From positions 496,001-560,000 of the forward strand of contig NZ_LT629765.1 of NCBI RefSeq assembly GCF_900105305.1: 64,000 bases of DNA. The letters are read 5' to 3'. Within the stretch, counting starts at the first letter, position 1. Every line of letters starts with the position of its first letter. Source of the stretch: Corynebacterium timonense (GTDB taxonomy: Bacteria; Actinomycetota; Actinomycetes; Mycobacteriales; Mycobacteriaceae). Below the pieces are notes generated by a model. It saw only the letters and a program-made list of their open reading frames with translations, had not been told where the DNA came from and made no database searches. This document shows positions 9,864 to 18,362 of the stretch, piece by piece. The position numbers and the translations under genes were made by a program.

Positions 9864-12743
9864 TTACTTCTTGTTCTCTTCGGTGACGGTCACGTCGACT
9901 TCCTCGACCGGCTCGGGGTCGATGTCGAAGGCCTCCGGCGGCGGGCAGGAGCACACCAGGTTGCGGTCGCCGTACGCCTCGTCGATGCGGCGCACCGGCG
10001 GGAAGTACTTGCGGTGGATGAGCCCCTCGACTGGATAGGCGGCCTGCTCGCGGCTGAACTCGTACGGCCACTCCGAGCGCGTCACGCTCAGCGCGGTGTA
10101 CGGCGCGTTGTGCACGACGGACTTCTCGTACTCGATCGTGCCGTCGATGATCTCCTGCGCCTCAGCGCGGATCGCGCGCATCGCCTCGACGAAGCGCTTG
10201 AGCTCCGCGAGGTCCTCGGACTCGGTCGGCTCGACCATGAGGGTCCCGGCCACAGGGAAGGCCAGAGTCGGCGCGTGGAAGCCGTAGTCAACGAGGCGCT
10301 TCGCGACGTCCGTTGCTGTCACCCCGGACTCCTTGGCAATGCCGTTCAGGTCGAGGATGCACTCGTGGCCGACGAGGCCGTTGTCCCCGGTGTAGAGGAT
10401 GGGGTAGTAGTCGCGCAGCTCATGGGCCAGGTAGTTCGCGCCGAGCACCGCGTGCTCGGTGGCGCTCTTCTGGCCGGCGGCGCCGCTCATCGCGAGGTAC
10501 GACCAAGAGATGGGCAGCACGCCCGCGGAGCCGTAGGTGGTTGAGGAAATGGGCACGCCCTCGCCCGTCGGAATCTCCGCGCCCGCCTGCTCGCGCGAGA
10601 CCTGCGGGTCCGCGGGAAGGAAGGGCACGAGGTGCTTGGCGACGCCAATGGGGCCGACACCCGGGCCGCCGCCGCCGTGGGGGATGGTGAACGTCTTGTG
10701 CAGGTTCAGGTGGCTGACATCGCCGCCGAAGTCACCCGGGCGGGCGATGCCGGACAGGGCGTTCATGTTCGCCCCGTCGATGTAGACCTGGCCGCCAGCA
10801 GCGTGCACCTTGTCGGCCACGGTTTGGACGGTGTCCTCGTACACGCCGTGGGTTGAGGGGTAGGTGAGCATGATCGCGGCGACGTGGTCGCCGTGCTTCT
10901 CCAGCTTCGCGTCGAGGTCCTCGATGTCGATGGAGCCGTCGGAGGCGGTTTTCACCACAGCGACGCGGAGGTTGGCCAGCGTCGCGGAGGCCGCGTTCGT
11001 ACCGTGGGCGGACGCGGGGATGAGGCAGATGTCGCGCTCGGTGTCGCCGTTGGCGACGTGGTAGCGGCGGATCGCCAGCAGGCCCGCGAGCTCGCCCGTC
11101 GCGCCCGAGTTGGGCTGAAGGGAGACCGCGGCATAGCCGGTGAGCTCAACGAGCCAGTCGCTCAGCTCGCCGATGAGCTCGCGCCAGCCTTCTGTGTACT
11201 CGTCCGGGGTGAACGGGTGGACGTTGGCGAAGCCCGGCCACGTGATGGCCTCGAGGCCAGCAGTGGGGTTGAGCTTCATCGTGCAGGAGCCGAGCGGGAT
11301 CATGGTGCGATCCAGCGCGAGGTCCTTGTCACCCAGGTTGCGGATGTAGCGCATCATCTGGGTCTCGGAGTGGATGGTGTTGAACACCTCGTGGGTGAGA
11401 AACTCCGTCTCGCGCACCAGCGACTCGGGCAGGCGCGACGCGGCCTCGGCTGAAACTTCGCCGCCGAAAGCCCGGGCGAGCACCTCGAGGTCCTCCTCCG
11501 CCGTATCCTCGCCGAAGCTGACCACGATCCTGTCGGCGCCGATGGAGCGCACGAGGTAGCCCTGCTGGGCCAGCGAATCCTTGATCTCGGCGGCGCGGCC
11601 GGGCACCTCGACGGTGACGGTGTCGAAGAACTCGGAGTGGGCGACGGTGCCCTCGGCGACGGCGTCCGCGAAGCGGCTCGCGCGGTCGTGGATGGTGCGT
11701 GCGATCTTCTTCAGTCCCTCGGGCCCGTGGTACACGGCGTACATCGAGGCGGTGACAGCAAGAAGCGCCTGTGCGGTGCAGATGTTCGAGGTCGCGCGCT
11801 CGCGCCGAATGTGCTGTTCGCGGGTCTGCAGCGCGAGGCGGTAGGCGGGGTAGCCCTCCGCATCGACAGAGACGCCGACGAGGCGGCCCGGAAGCTGGCG
11901 CTTGAGCTTGTCAGCCACGGCCATGTAGGCGGCGTGCGGGCCACCGTAGAACAGCGGCACGCCGAAGCGCTGGGTGGTGCCCACGGCGATGTCGGCGCCG
12001 AGGGCGCCGGGCGCCTCGAGCAGCGTCAGGGCGAGGATGTCGGCGTCGACAGCGACGAGGCCGCCGCGTTCGTGGATCGCCGCGATGACCGGGCGCGGGT
12101 CCACAATGTCGCCTTCGGTGCCCGGGTAGGCAAGCACGGCGCCGACGAGGTCCTCGCCGACGACGCCCTCCCCGAGGTTGACTACCTCGACCTCGAGGTC
12201 GATGGCGCGGGCGCGCTCCGCTGCGACGGCGATGACCTGGGGGTGCAGTCGGGCGTCGAGAAGCACGCGGCGGCCCTTGCGCACGGCGCGGGACATGAGG
12301 CCGACGGCTTCGGCGGTGGCCGAAGCTTCGTCAAGAAGCGAGGCGTTTGCCACATCCAGGCCGGTCAGGTCTTGGACCATGGTCTGGAAGTTGAGCAGCG
12401 CCTCGAGGCGGCCTTGGGAGATTTCCGGCTGGTACGGGGTGTACGCCGTGTACCAGCCCGCGTCCTCGACGACGCCGCGGCGGATCACCGGCGGGGTGAG
12501 GGTGGAGGAGAAGCCCTGGCCGTAAAACGCCTTCAGAACGGTGTTCTTGCCTGCCAGCTCACGCAGTCGGTCCTGCGCTTCGGCCTCGCTGAGCGGATCA
12601 GGCAACGTGATCGGGCTCGTGGCCTTGATCCCGGGGGGCATCGCGGCATCGACCAGTGCCTCCAGACTGTCGTATCCCAGGGCCGCGAGCATCTCCTGCT
12701 GCTCGCTGGCGTCGGGCCCGATGTGTCGGGAAATGTAATCCAA
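9864..12743 (-). CDS. gcvP: Glycine dehydrogenase (decarboxylating), P protein
   Basis: This is the single-chain, PLP-dependent P protein (959 residues with the chosen start) that decarboxylates glycine and loads the remainder on GcvH. The N-terminal half starts DYISRHIGPD and has GASLLDEASATAEA; the C-terminal half has the PLP lysine in LHKTFTIPHGGGGPG. I chose TTG at 12743 because AAGGAG lies six bases upstream and the protein then begins as the family does. The 994-residue reading from 12848 would run through the aceF terminator. The 68-base leader between terminator and start is too short for a glycine riboswitch, and I see none. A TACACT hexamer in it may be the -10 box. Confidence 0.93.
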   Translation of the reverse strand: MDYISRHIGPDASEQQEMLAALGYDSLEALVDAAMPPGIKATSPITLPDPLSEAEAQDRLRELAGKNTVLKAFYGQGFSSTLTPPVIRRGVVEDAGWYTAYTPYQPEISQGRLEALLNFQTMVQDLTGLDVANASLLDEASATAEAVGLMSRAVRKGRRVLLDARLHPQVIAVAAERARAIDLEVEVVNLGEGVVGEDLVGAVLAYPGTEGDIVDPRPVIAAIHERGGLVAVDADILALTLLEAPGALGADIAVGTTQRFGVPLFYGGPHAAYMAVADKLKRQLPGRLVGVSVDAEGYPAYRLALQTREQHIRRERATSNICTAQALLAVTASMYAVYHGPEGLKKIARTIHDRASRFADAVAEGTVAHSEFFDTVTVEVPGRAAEIKDSLAQQGYLVRSIGADRIVVSFGEDTAEEDLEVLARAFGGEVSAEAASRLPESLVRETEFLTHEVFNTIHSETQMMRYIRNLGDKDLALDRTMIPLGSCTMKLNPTAGLEAITWPGFANVHPFTPDEYTEGWRELIGELSDWLVELTGYAAVSLQPNSGATGELAGLLAIRRYHVANGDTERDICLIPASAHGTNAASATLANLRVAVVKTASDGSIDIEDLDAKLEKHGDHVAAIMLTYPSTHGVYEDTVQTVADKVHAAGGQVYIDGANMNALSGIARPGDFGGDVSHLNLHKTFTIPHGGGGPGVGPIGVAKHLVPFLPADPQVSREQAGAEIPTGEGVPISSTTYGSAGVLPISWSYLAMSGAAGQKSATEHAVLGANYLAHELRDYYPILYTGDNGLVGHECILDLNGIAKESGVTATDVAKRLVDYGFHAPTLAFPVAGTLMVEPTESEDLAELKRFVEAMRAIRAEAQEIIDGTIEYEKSVVHNAPYTALSVTRSEWPYEFSREQAAYPVEGLIHRKYFPPVRRIDEAYGDRNLVCSCPPPEAFDIDPEPVEEVDVTVTEENKK

Positions 12744-12811
12744 GACGTACTCCTTGCGTCGCGGGGATGGATTCACATTCCAGTGTATCGAGCCGTTGGA
12801 CACCACGGTGG

Positions 12812-12848
12812 AAAAAAGGTGACCCAGCAGCGAATGCTGCCGGGTCAC
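12812..12848 (-). terminator. Rho-independent terminator of aceF
   Basis: On the minus strand, directly after the aceF stop, a 13-base-pair stem (GTGACCCGGCAGC paired with GCTGCTGGGTCAC, one G-T pair, loop ATTC) is followed by CTTTTTT. It separates aceF from the gcvP operon, so gcvP must have its own promoter. Confidence 0.9.
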
Positions 12849-12870
12849 TGCGGAGGTGGGGAGACGCTAC

Positions 12871-14988
12871 CTACAGATCGAGGTCCGACTCGAAGTCGCC
12901 GGCCTCGATGCGGTCCTTGATGGTGGAGACGAAACGCCCAGCATCCGCACCGTCGACCAGCTGGTGGTCGTAGGTGAACGGCAGGTAGCACATCTGGCGG
13001 ATCGCGATCGAGTCGATGCCGTCCTCGGTGACGATGACGGGGCGCTTCTCAATCGCGGCGGTGCCGAGGATGCCAGCCTGCGGCGGGGTGAGGATCGGGG
13101 TGTCCAGGAGGGCGCCCTCGGAGCCAATGTTCGTCACCGTGAAGGTTGCGCCGGTGATGTCGTCCGGGCGCAGCTTCTTGTTGCGGGCACGGTCGGCGAG
13201 GTCGGCGATGGCCGTGGCGATCTCGGCCAGGTTGAGGTCCTGGGCTTTCTTGATCACCGGCACGAGCAGGCCCTGCGGCGTATCCACGGCGATGCCGATG
13301 TTCACGTCGGAGTGGTAGGTGATCTCCTTTTCCTTCTCGTCAAAGGAGGCGTTGACGTTCGGATGGGACACGAGCGCTTCGGCCGCAGCCTTGACGAAGA
13401 ACGCCAAGTAGGTGATGTTGACCCCGTGCTTCTCCTGGAAGCGCGGCTTGACCTTCTTGCGCAGTTCGGCCACGCGGGTCACGTCGACTTCCTGAACGTG
13501 GGTGAGCTGCGCGGTCGTGCGCAGCGACTCCACCATCGTGGAGGCGGTGATCTCGCGGATGCGGCTCACCTTCTTCGTGGTGCCGATGAGTTCCTCCTTG
13601 GAGGGGTCAACCGACTTGGTGGACCAGTTGGCGCGCGGGCCCTTCTTCTCCGCCTGCTCGGAGGAGGCCTGCGCCTCGGAGGACTTCTCTGCGGAGGAGC
13701 CGCCCTCTGCTGCCGCGAGAACGTCCTGCTTGCGGATGCGTCCGCCGACGCCGGTGCCCTCGATCGAGTTCAGGTCGACGCCGTGCTTCTCAGCGAGCTT
13801 GCGCACGAGCGGGGTCACGTAAGGGACTTTCTCGCTGCTGGCGCTCTTCGAAGCCTTTTTTGGCTCGGCCTTTTCTTCAGCCTTCTCCGCGTCGTTCTTC
13901 TCCGGTTCGTTCTTCTCTTCCTCGGCGTCGGTGTCAGCGTCGGAGTCGGAGTCAGTGTCAGCGTCGGTGTCGTCGGGCTCGGACTCGCTGGCTGCCGCGT
14001 CGGCATCGCCGACGCGGGCGATGACGGAGCCGACCTCGACGGTGTCGTCTTCCTCCGCGAGGATCTCAATGAGGGTGCCGGCGACGGGGGAGGGGATTTC
14101 GGTGTCGACCTTGTCGGTGGAGACCTCGAGCAGCGGCTCGTCGACCTCGACGGTGTCGCCGACGGTCTTCAGCCACGTGGTGATGGTGCCCTCGGTGACG
14201 GACTCGCCGAGCTCCGGCATCTCAACGTCGGTGGCAGAGCCGCCGGACTTCTTCTTCGGTTCGTCCTGCTTCTCCTCGGCCTTCTCCTCCTCAGCGTCGG
14301 AGTCAGCGGCGGAGTCGGAGTCGGTGTCGGAGTCGGTGTCGGTGCCGTCGGGCTCGGACTCGCTGGCTGCCGCGTCGGCATCGCCGACGCGGGCGATGAC
14401 GGAGCCGACCTCGACGGTGTCGTCTTCCTCCGCGAGGATCTCAATGAGGGTGCCGGCGACGGGGGAGGGGATTTCGGTGTCGACCTTGTCGGTGGAGACC
14501 TCGAGCAGCGGCTCGTCGACCTCGACGGTGTCGCCGACGGACTTCAGCCACGTGGTAATGGTGCCCTCGGTGACGGACTCGCCGAGCTCCGGCATCTCAA
14601 CGTCGGTGGCAGAGCCGCCGGACTTCTTCTTCGGCGCGGAGGAATCTTCAGAGGAGTCGGCGGACTCGGAGGTCTCGGCCGACTCGGAGGATTCGGACGA
14701 TTCGGCGTTATCGTCGTCGGATCCCTTGTCGTCGGACGACGGCTCCTCGCCTTCGTCGCCGATGATCGCGATGACCTCGCCGACGTCGACAGTGTCGTCT
14801 TCCTCAGCCTTGATCTCCAGGAGAACACCCGAAACCGGGGAGGGAATCTCGGTGTCGACCTTGTCGGTGGAGACCTCGAGCAGGGGCTCGTCGGCCTCGA
14901 CGGTGTCGCCGACGGACTTCAGCCACGTGGTAATGGTGCCTTCAGTGACCGATTCGCCCAGCTCGGGCATCTCTACAGAGTGAGCCAT
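12871..14988 (-). CDS. aceF: Dihydrolipoamide acyltransferase (E2) with three lipoyl domains
   Basis: The 705-residue E2 has three lipoyl domains, each with MPELGESVTEGTITTW and STDKVDTEIPSP; the lipoyl lysines are Lys43, Lys168 and Lys293. Long acidic Ser/Asp/Glu linkers separate them. The peripheral-subunit-binding domain is VTPLVRKLAEKHGV...GGRIRKQDV at about residues 375-410, and the acyltransferase core ends with the catalytic YDHQLVDGADAGRF. In C. glutamicum the homologous AceF serves pyruvate dehydrogenase and also joins OdhA in a mixed supercomplex; this function is inferred. I chose ATG 14988 (MAHSVEMPEL), which has GAGGAG ten bases upstream, over GTG 15018. Confidence 0.95.
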   Translation of the reverse strand: MAHSVEMPELGESVTEGTITTWLKSVGDTVEADEPLLEVSTDKVDTEIPSPVSGVLLEIKAEEDDTVDVGEVIAIIGDEGEEPSSDDKGSDDDNAESSESSESAETSESADSSEDSSAPKKKSGGSATDVEMPELGESVTEGTITTWLKSVGDTVEVDEPLLEVSTDKVDTEIPSPVAGTLIEILAEEDDTVEVGSVIARVGDADAAASESEPDGTDTDSDTDSDSAADSDAEEEKAEEKQDEPKKKSGGSATDVEMPELGESVTEGTITTWLKTVGDTVEVDEPLLEVSTDKVDTEIPSPVAGTLIEILAEEDDTVEVGSVIARVGDADAAASESEPDDTDADTDSDSDADTDAEEEKNEPEKNDAEKAEEKAEPKKASKSASSEKVPYVTPLVRKLAEKHGVDLNSIEGTGVGGRIRKQDVLAAAEGGSSAEKSSEAQASSEQAEKKGPRANWSTKSVDPSKEELIGTTKKVSRIREITASTMVESLRTTAQLTHVQEVDVTRVAELRKKVKPRFQEKHGVNITYLAFFVKAAAEALVSHPNVNASFDEKEKEITYHSDVNIGIAVDTPQGLLVPVIKKAQDLNLAEIATAIADLADRARNKKLRPDDITGATFTVTNIGSEGALLDTPILTPPQAGILGTAAIEKRPVIVTEDGIDSIAIRQMCYLPFTYDHQLVDGADAGRFVSTIKDRIEAGDFESDLDL
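13973..14634 (-). repeat. Direct repeat of lipoyl domain plus linker inside aceF
   Basis: Bases 13973-14259 and 14348-14634 are two near-identical copies (about 287 bases, offset exactly 375 bases or 125 codons); I count only two differences in the aligned segments I read. They encode lipoyl domains 3 and 2. The first lipoyl domain is clearly more diverged in DNA. This indicates recent duplication or gene conversion between domains 2 and 3. Confidence 0.9.
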
Positions 14989-15162
14989 GTCTTTCTTGTC
15001 TCCTCGGTTCGTTTTCACGGGTTCGTTTCCAAGCGGAAGCTACAAAGCATTAGAGTACCCGCTATCCCCGGGCCATGTTGAGGGCGGGGCACAGACGCGT
15101 GCGCGGGGGTGAATCCCCAGGCAGACAGCCGGGTGCACCGACCTGTGGGGCACACCGTTCCG

Positions 15163-15168
15163 TATGAT
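15163..15168 (+). promoter_or_regulatory. -10 box (TATGAT) of the 15176 gene
   Basis: TATGAT is followed by seven bases and then GTG 15176, the spacing of a leaderless transcript. The overlapping ATG codons at 15164 and 15167 lie inside this box and so are unlikely starts. Confidence 0.55.
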
Positions 15169-15175
15169 GTGGGAG

Positions 15176-15574
15176 GTGTTCAACCTTTTCGGCAATCGCA
15201 AGAATTCTTCCTCGCTGAAACCCCCGCGCGCCCCAGGCGACACAATCCGCCAGGAAGACGCCGCTTACCTGAAGCAGTGGGCCGCGGGCCGGGCGTTCGT
15301 CGAGGGGTTTGTGGAGCCCGAAACGGTGATCAACGAGATGTCGGTGGTCCTCGTCGACGAACACGGCGAGTTCACCCGGCGTCGGATCGGGGGGCCCAAA
15401 GGGATCGACGCGGTGGCGAAGCTGTTGGGCATTTCGCTTTACGACGTCGAAGAGACCGGCTACCCCGAGAGGATGCGCAAGCGGATGGAGCGCGACCGCA
15501 TCCTTCGTCGACGCGCGGAACAAAAGGAACGCCGCGCCCGTTTTGAGCGCGGCGAGAACCCGTACGGCGAGTGA
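15176..15574 (+). CDS. Conserved hypothetical protein, charged C-terminus
   Basis: I do not recognise a functional domain. The 132-residue product is soluble, with no signal peptide or membrane segment. The middle holds a compact region (RQEDAAYLKQWAAGRAFVEG to GIDAVAKLLGISLYDVEETG), and the last 35 residues are strongly basic and helical, rich in RxRR (RMRKRMERDRILRRRAEQK). A homologous hypothetical gene is, to my memory, present between aceF and pepA in C. glutamicum, so it is a conserved neighbour. The basic tail could bind nucleic acid or ribosomes; this is speculation. It converges on pepA with only nine bases between stops. Codon use matches the neighbours. Confidence 0.75.
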   Translation: MFNLFGNRKNSSSLKPPRAPGDTIRQEDAAYLKQWAAGRAFVEGFVEPETVINEMSVVLVDEHGEFTRRRIGGPKGIDAVAKLLGISLYDVEETGYPERMRKRMERDRILRRRAEQKERRARFERGENPYGE

Positions 15575-15583
15575 TCTGCTGAT

Positions 15584-17068
15584 CTACTCGGCGAGCGCGC
15601 TCAGCGTCTCCACGATGGTGCGCACGGGCGCGCCGGTGGCGCGCCTCGGGGTGTAGCCCCACGGCGAGCCGGAGTTCCACGCGGGGCCAGCGACGTCGAT
15701 GTGGGCCCACTGCGTGTTCTCCGCCACGAAGCGCGACAGGTACAGCCCCGCGTACTGCATGCCGCCGTTGCGGGAATCACCGATGTTGCGGATGTCCGCG
15801 ACGGGGGATTTCAGCTGCTCCTCGTGCTCCTCCAGCAGCTGCATGGCCCAGCTTGCTTCGCCGACCTCGCGGCCGGTCTCGGCGACGCGGTCGCGGAACT
15901 CCTCGGTTCCCATCACGCCAGCGGTGCGTGAGCCGAGCGCGACCATCTGGGCGCCGGTGAGCGTCGCGGTGTCGATGAGGTAGTCGGGGGTGTCCTCGCA
16001 GGCGCGGGCGATGGCGTCGGCAAGCACGAGGCGCCCCTCCGCGTCAGTGTTGAGCACTTCGGAGGTGATGCCGCCGTAGTGGGTGATGACGTCGCCCGGG
16101 CGGGTGGCGGAGCCGGAGGGCATGTTCTCGGCGAGCGGCAGCCAGGCGTCGATACGCAGCGGGACCTCGAGCCGAGCGGCGGCGCTGATCGCGCCGACGA
16201 TGGCCGCGGAGCCGCCCATGTCGGAGATCATGTCCCACATTTTGTCGGCGGGCTTGAGCGAGATACCGCCAGTGTCGAAGGTGATGCCCTTGCCCACCAG
16301 GGCGACCGTGGTGGTGGCGTGCGCGGGGTGCCACGACAGGTGCACCAGCCGTGGGGGCCGGGCCGAGCCCTGGCCGACCGAGAGGATGCCGCCGAAGCCC
16401 TTGTCTGCCAGGTAGGCCTCGTCGAAGACCTCGACCTCAAGCCCGCTGTGGGCCGCGACCTCGGAAATGACCGTCGCGTAGCTGTCCGGGTAGAGCACGT
16501 TGGAGGGGGTGTTCACCAGGTCGCGAGTGAGCAGGGTGGACTCGGCGACGATGACGGCGCGGTCGAACGCCTCGCGTGCGGAGTCGTCGCCGACGACGTC
16601 GATCCGCGTGGTCGGCTGGTCCTTCTCGGGCCGCGCCTTCACACCAGCGAAGGTGTAGCCGCCGAGGAGGAGCCCCTCCACGATGGGGCGGACGCCGAAC
16701 TCGGTCGTGATGGTGGCGCGCTCAATGCCGGTGAGGCTCCGAGCGAGCGCGCCCGTCGCGCGACGTACGGCCTCCTCATCGATGTCGTCGGAGTCGCCGA
16801 GCCCGAAGGCGACGACGAGGCGCCCGTCGCGGACAACGCGCGTCACTTCCCCCTGCTTGCCAGTGGCACCGACGGCCTCGAGGGTCTCCAGCAGCCCCGT
16901 GGCTCCGAGCGCGGTGACGGGGAGCTCCACGCCGTCGACGCCCGCGCTGACGGGGATGAGCGCGGCCCCGGGGTCAGAGGGAACGGAGGTGGCGAATTGA
17001 AGCTGCACCGTCGTGCCGCGGGCCGGCAACGACAGGTTGAAGGGGGTGGCACTCACGTTAAAACTCAC
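15584..17068 (-). CDS. pepA: Leucyl aminopeptidase (M17 family)
   Basis: The 494-residue cytosolic metallo-exopeptidase removes N-terminal residues from peptides. The two-metal site is evident: VGKGITFDTGGISLKP carries a metal/catalytic Lys and Asp, and the signature NTDAEGRLVLADAI provides metal ligands and the catalytic Arg. The N-terminal macro-like domain covers about residues 1-170. The GTG at 17068 is the longest start; a second in-frame GTG at 17056 is possible, and AAAGG lies close upstream of the first. It is divergent from ilvE. Confidence 0.95.
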   Translation of the reverse strand: MSFNVSATPFNLSLPARGTTVQLQFATSVPSDPGAALIPVSAGVDGVELPVTALGATGLLETLEAVGATGKQGEVTRVVRDGRLVVAFGLGDSDDIDEEAVRRATGALARSLTGIERATITTEFGVRPIVEGLLLGGYTFAGVKARPEKDQPTTRIDVVGDDSAREAFDRAVIVAESTLLTRDLVNTPSNVLYPDSYATVISEVAAHSGLEVEVFDEAYLADKGFGGILSVGQGSARPPRLVHLSWHPAHATTTVALVGKGITFDTGGISLKPADKMWDMISDMGGSAAIVGAISAAARLEVPLRIDAWLPLAENMPSGSATRPGDVITHYGGITSEVLNTDAEGRLVLADAIARACEDTPDYLIDTATLTGAQMVALGSRTAGVMGTEEFRDRVAETGREVGEASWAMQLLEEHEEQLKSPVADIRNIGDSRNGGMQYAGLYLSRFVAENTQWAHIDVAGPAWNSGSPWGYTPRRATGAPVRTIVETLSALAE

Positions 17069-17158
17069 GCCTTTCTGTGAGGTCTAGGTTGTGGTAAATC
17101 TTGGCAGGTCTTGTTAGGGGACCCGTAGTTCTCACCACGCTACCCTGCGTAGCGGACA

Positions 17159-17196
17159 CGGGGGCGAGAACGGGGGAAGGCGGGGGCGAGAACGGG
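17159..17196 (+). repeat. 16-base direct repeat upstream of ilvE
   Basis: CGGGGGCGAGAACGGG occurs perfectly at 17159-17174 and 17181-17196, a 22-base period (about two helical turns), between the divergent pepA and ilvE genes and 38-75 bases before the ilvE -10 box. It may be an operator or simple local duplication. Confidence 0.6.
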
Positions 17197-17233
17197 AGGA
17201 GTGGGAGCCGTGTCCCACAATCCGGGCACGGAG

Positions 17234-17239
17234 TATTGT
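17234..17239 (+). promoter_or_regulatory. -10 box (TATTGT) of leaderless ilvE
   Basis: TATTGT followed by seven bases (TACCGCC) leads directly to the ATG of ilvE at 17247. No Shine-Dalgarno lies in between. Confidence 0.6.
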
Positions 17240-17246
17240 TACCGCC

Positions 17247-18353
17247 ATGACCTCACCACAGTTTTCCGTCACCAAGAACACCGCCCCCCGCACGCAGGAG
17301 CAGCGCGAGGAGATCCTCGCTCACCCCGCCTTCGGTCAAGAGTTCACGGACCACATGGTCTCCATCGAGTGGGACGAGGACAACGGGTGGCACAACGCCC
17401 AGGTGAGGCCGTACGAGGCCGTGACCCTCGACCCCGCCACCAACGTCTTCCACTACGGCCAAGCGATCTTCGAGGGGCTGAAGGCCTACCGCCACCCCGA
17501 CGGCTCCATTTCGACGTTCCGTCCCGACAGCAACGCGCGCCGCATGCAGGACTCTGCCCGCCGGCTCGCCATGCCCGAGCTGCCCGAGGAGCTTTTTATC
17601 GAGTCGCTGCGCCAGCTCGTGAGCGTCGACCGCGAGTGGGTTCCTGCCGCCGGGGGAGAGGACTCCCTGTACTTGCGCCCCTTCATGATCGGCACCGAAA
17701 AGTCGCTCGGTGTCAAGCCGTCGAGCACGTACACCTTCTACGTCATCGCCTCCCCGGCCGGCGCCTACTTCTCGGGCGGAGTGTCCCCGGTGAGCGTCTG
17801 GATCTCCGAGGACTACGTCCGCGCGGCGCCCGGCGGCACCGGAGCCGCAAAGTTCGCCGGCAACTACGCGGGTTCCTTGCTCGCCCAGGCGAAGGCGCAG
17901 GACGAGGGGTGTGACCAGGTAGTCTGGCTCGACGCGATCGAGCGCACCTACATCGAGGAGATGGGCGGCATGAACCTCATGTTCATCCAGGGCAGCGGTT
18001 CGGACGCCACGGTGATCACCCCTTCGCTGTCCGGCTCCCTGCTACCGGGGATCACCCGCGACTCACTTTTGCAGGTCGCGCGCGACCTCGGCTACGACGC
18101 GCACGAGCGCCCCATCACCGTCAGCGAGTGGCGCGAGGGAGTCGCATCCGGCGAGATCACGGAGACGCTCGCGTGCGGCACCGCGGCCGTGGTCACCCCA
18201 GTCGGCCGTGTCCTGAGCAAGGACGGTGAGTTCACTGTGAACAACAACGAGCCCGGTGAGGTGACCATGCAGCTGCGCGAGCGTCTGCGCGCGATCCAGC
18301 AGGGCGAGGCCGAGGATACCCACGGCTGGAACACGACGCTTATCGACGCCTAA
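17247..18353 (+). CDS. ilvE: Branched-chain amino acid aminotransferase
   Basis: The 368-residue protein is a fold-IV PLP aminotransferase that makes Leu, Ile and Val from their keto acids, with glutamate as donor. The PLP lysine is Lys202 in GTGAAKFAGNYAGSL. Other family blocks are HYGQAIFEGLKAYR, LYLRPFMIGTE, EEMGGMNLMF and ETLACGTAAVVTPVG. The ATG start follows a -10 box with leaderless spacing. The stop lies nine bases from the convergent cobT stop, with no clear terminator. Confidence 0.96.
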   Translation: MTSPQFSVTKNTAPRTQEQREEILAHPAFGQEFTDHMVSIEWDEDNGWHNAQVRPYEAVTLDPATNVFHYGQAIFEGLKAYRHPDGSISTFRPDSNARRMQDSARRLAMPELPEELFIESLRQLVSVDREWVPAAGGEDSLYLRPFMIGTEKSLGVKPSSTYTFYVIASPAGAYFSGGVSPVSVWISEDYVRAAPGGTGAAKFAGNYAGSLLAQAKAQDEGCDQVVWLDAIERTYIEEMGGMNLMFIQGSGSDATVITPSLSGSLLPGITRDSLLQVARDLGYDAHERPITVSEWREGVASGEITETLACGTAAVVTPVGRVLSKDGEFTVNNNEPGEVTMQLRERLRAIQQGEAEDTHGWNTTLIDA

Positions 18354-18362
18354 GCCCAGCGC

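Noticed and set aside
12744..12811. Glycine riboswitch before gcvP
   Set aside because: Only 68 bases lie between the aceF terminator and the gcvP start, too short for a glycine aptamer, and no conserved core is seen.
12856..15081. 741-codon plus-strand frame opposite aceF
   Set aside because: Its repeats mirror the lipoyl-domain DNA repeats of aceF; the sense strand carries all catalytic motifs.
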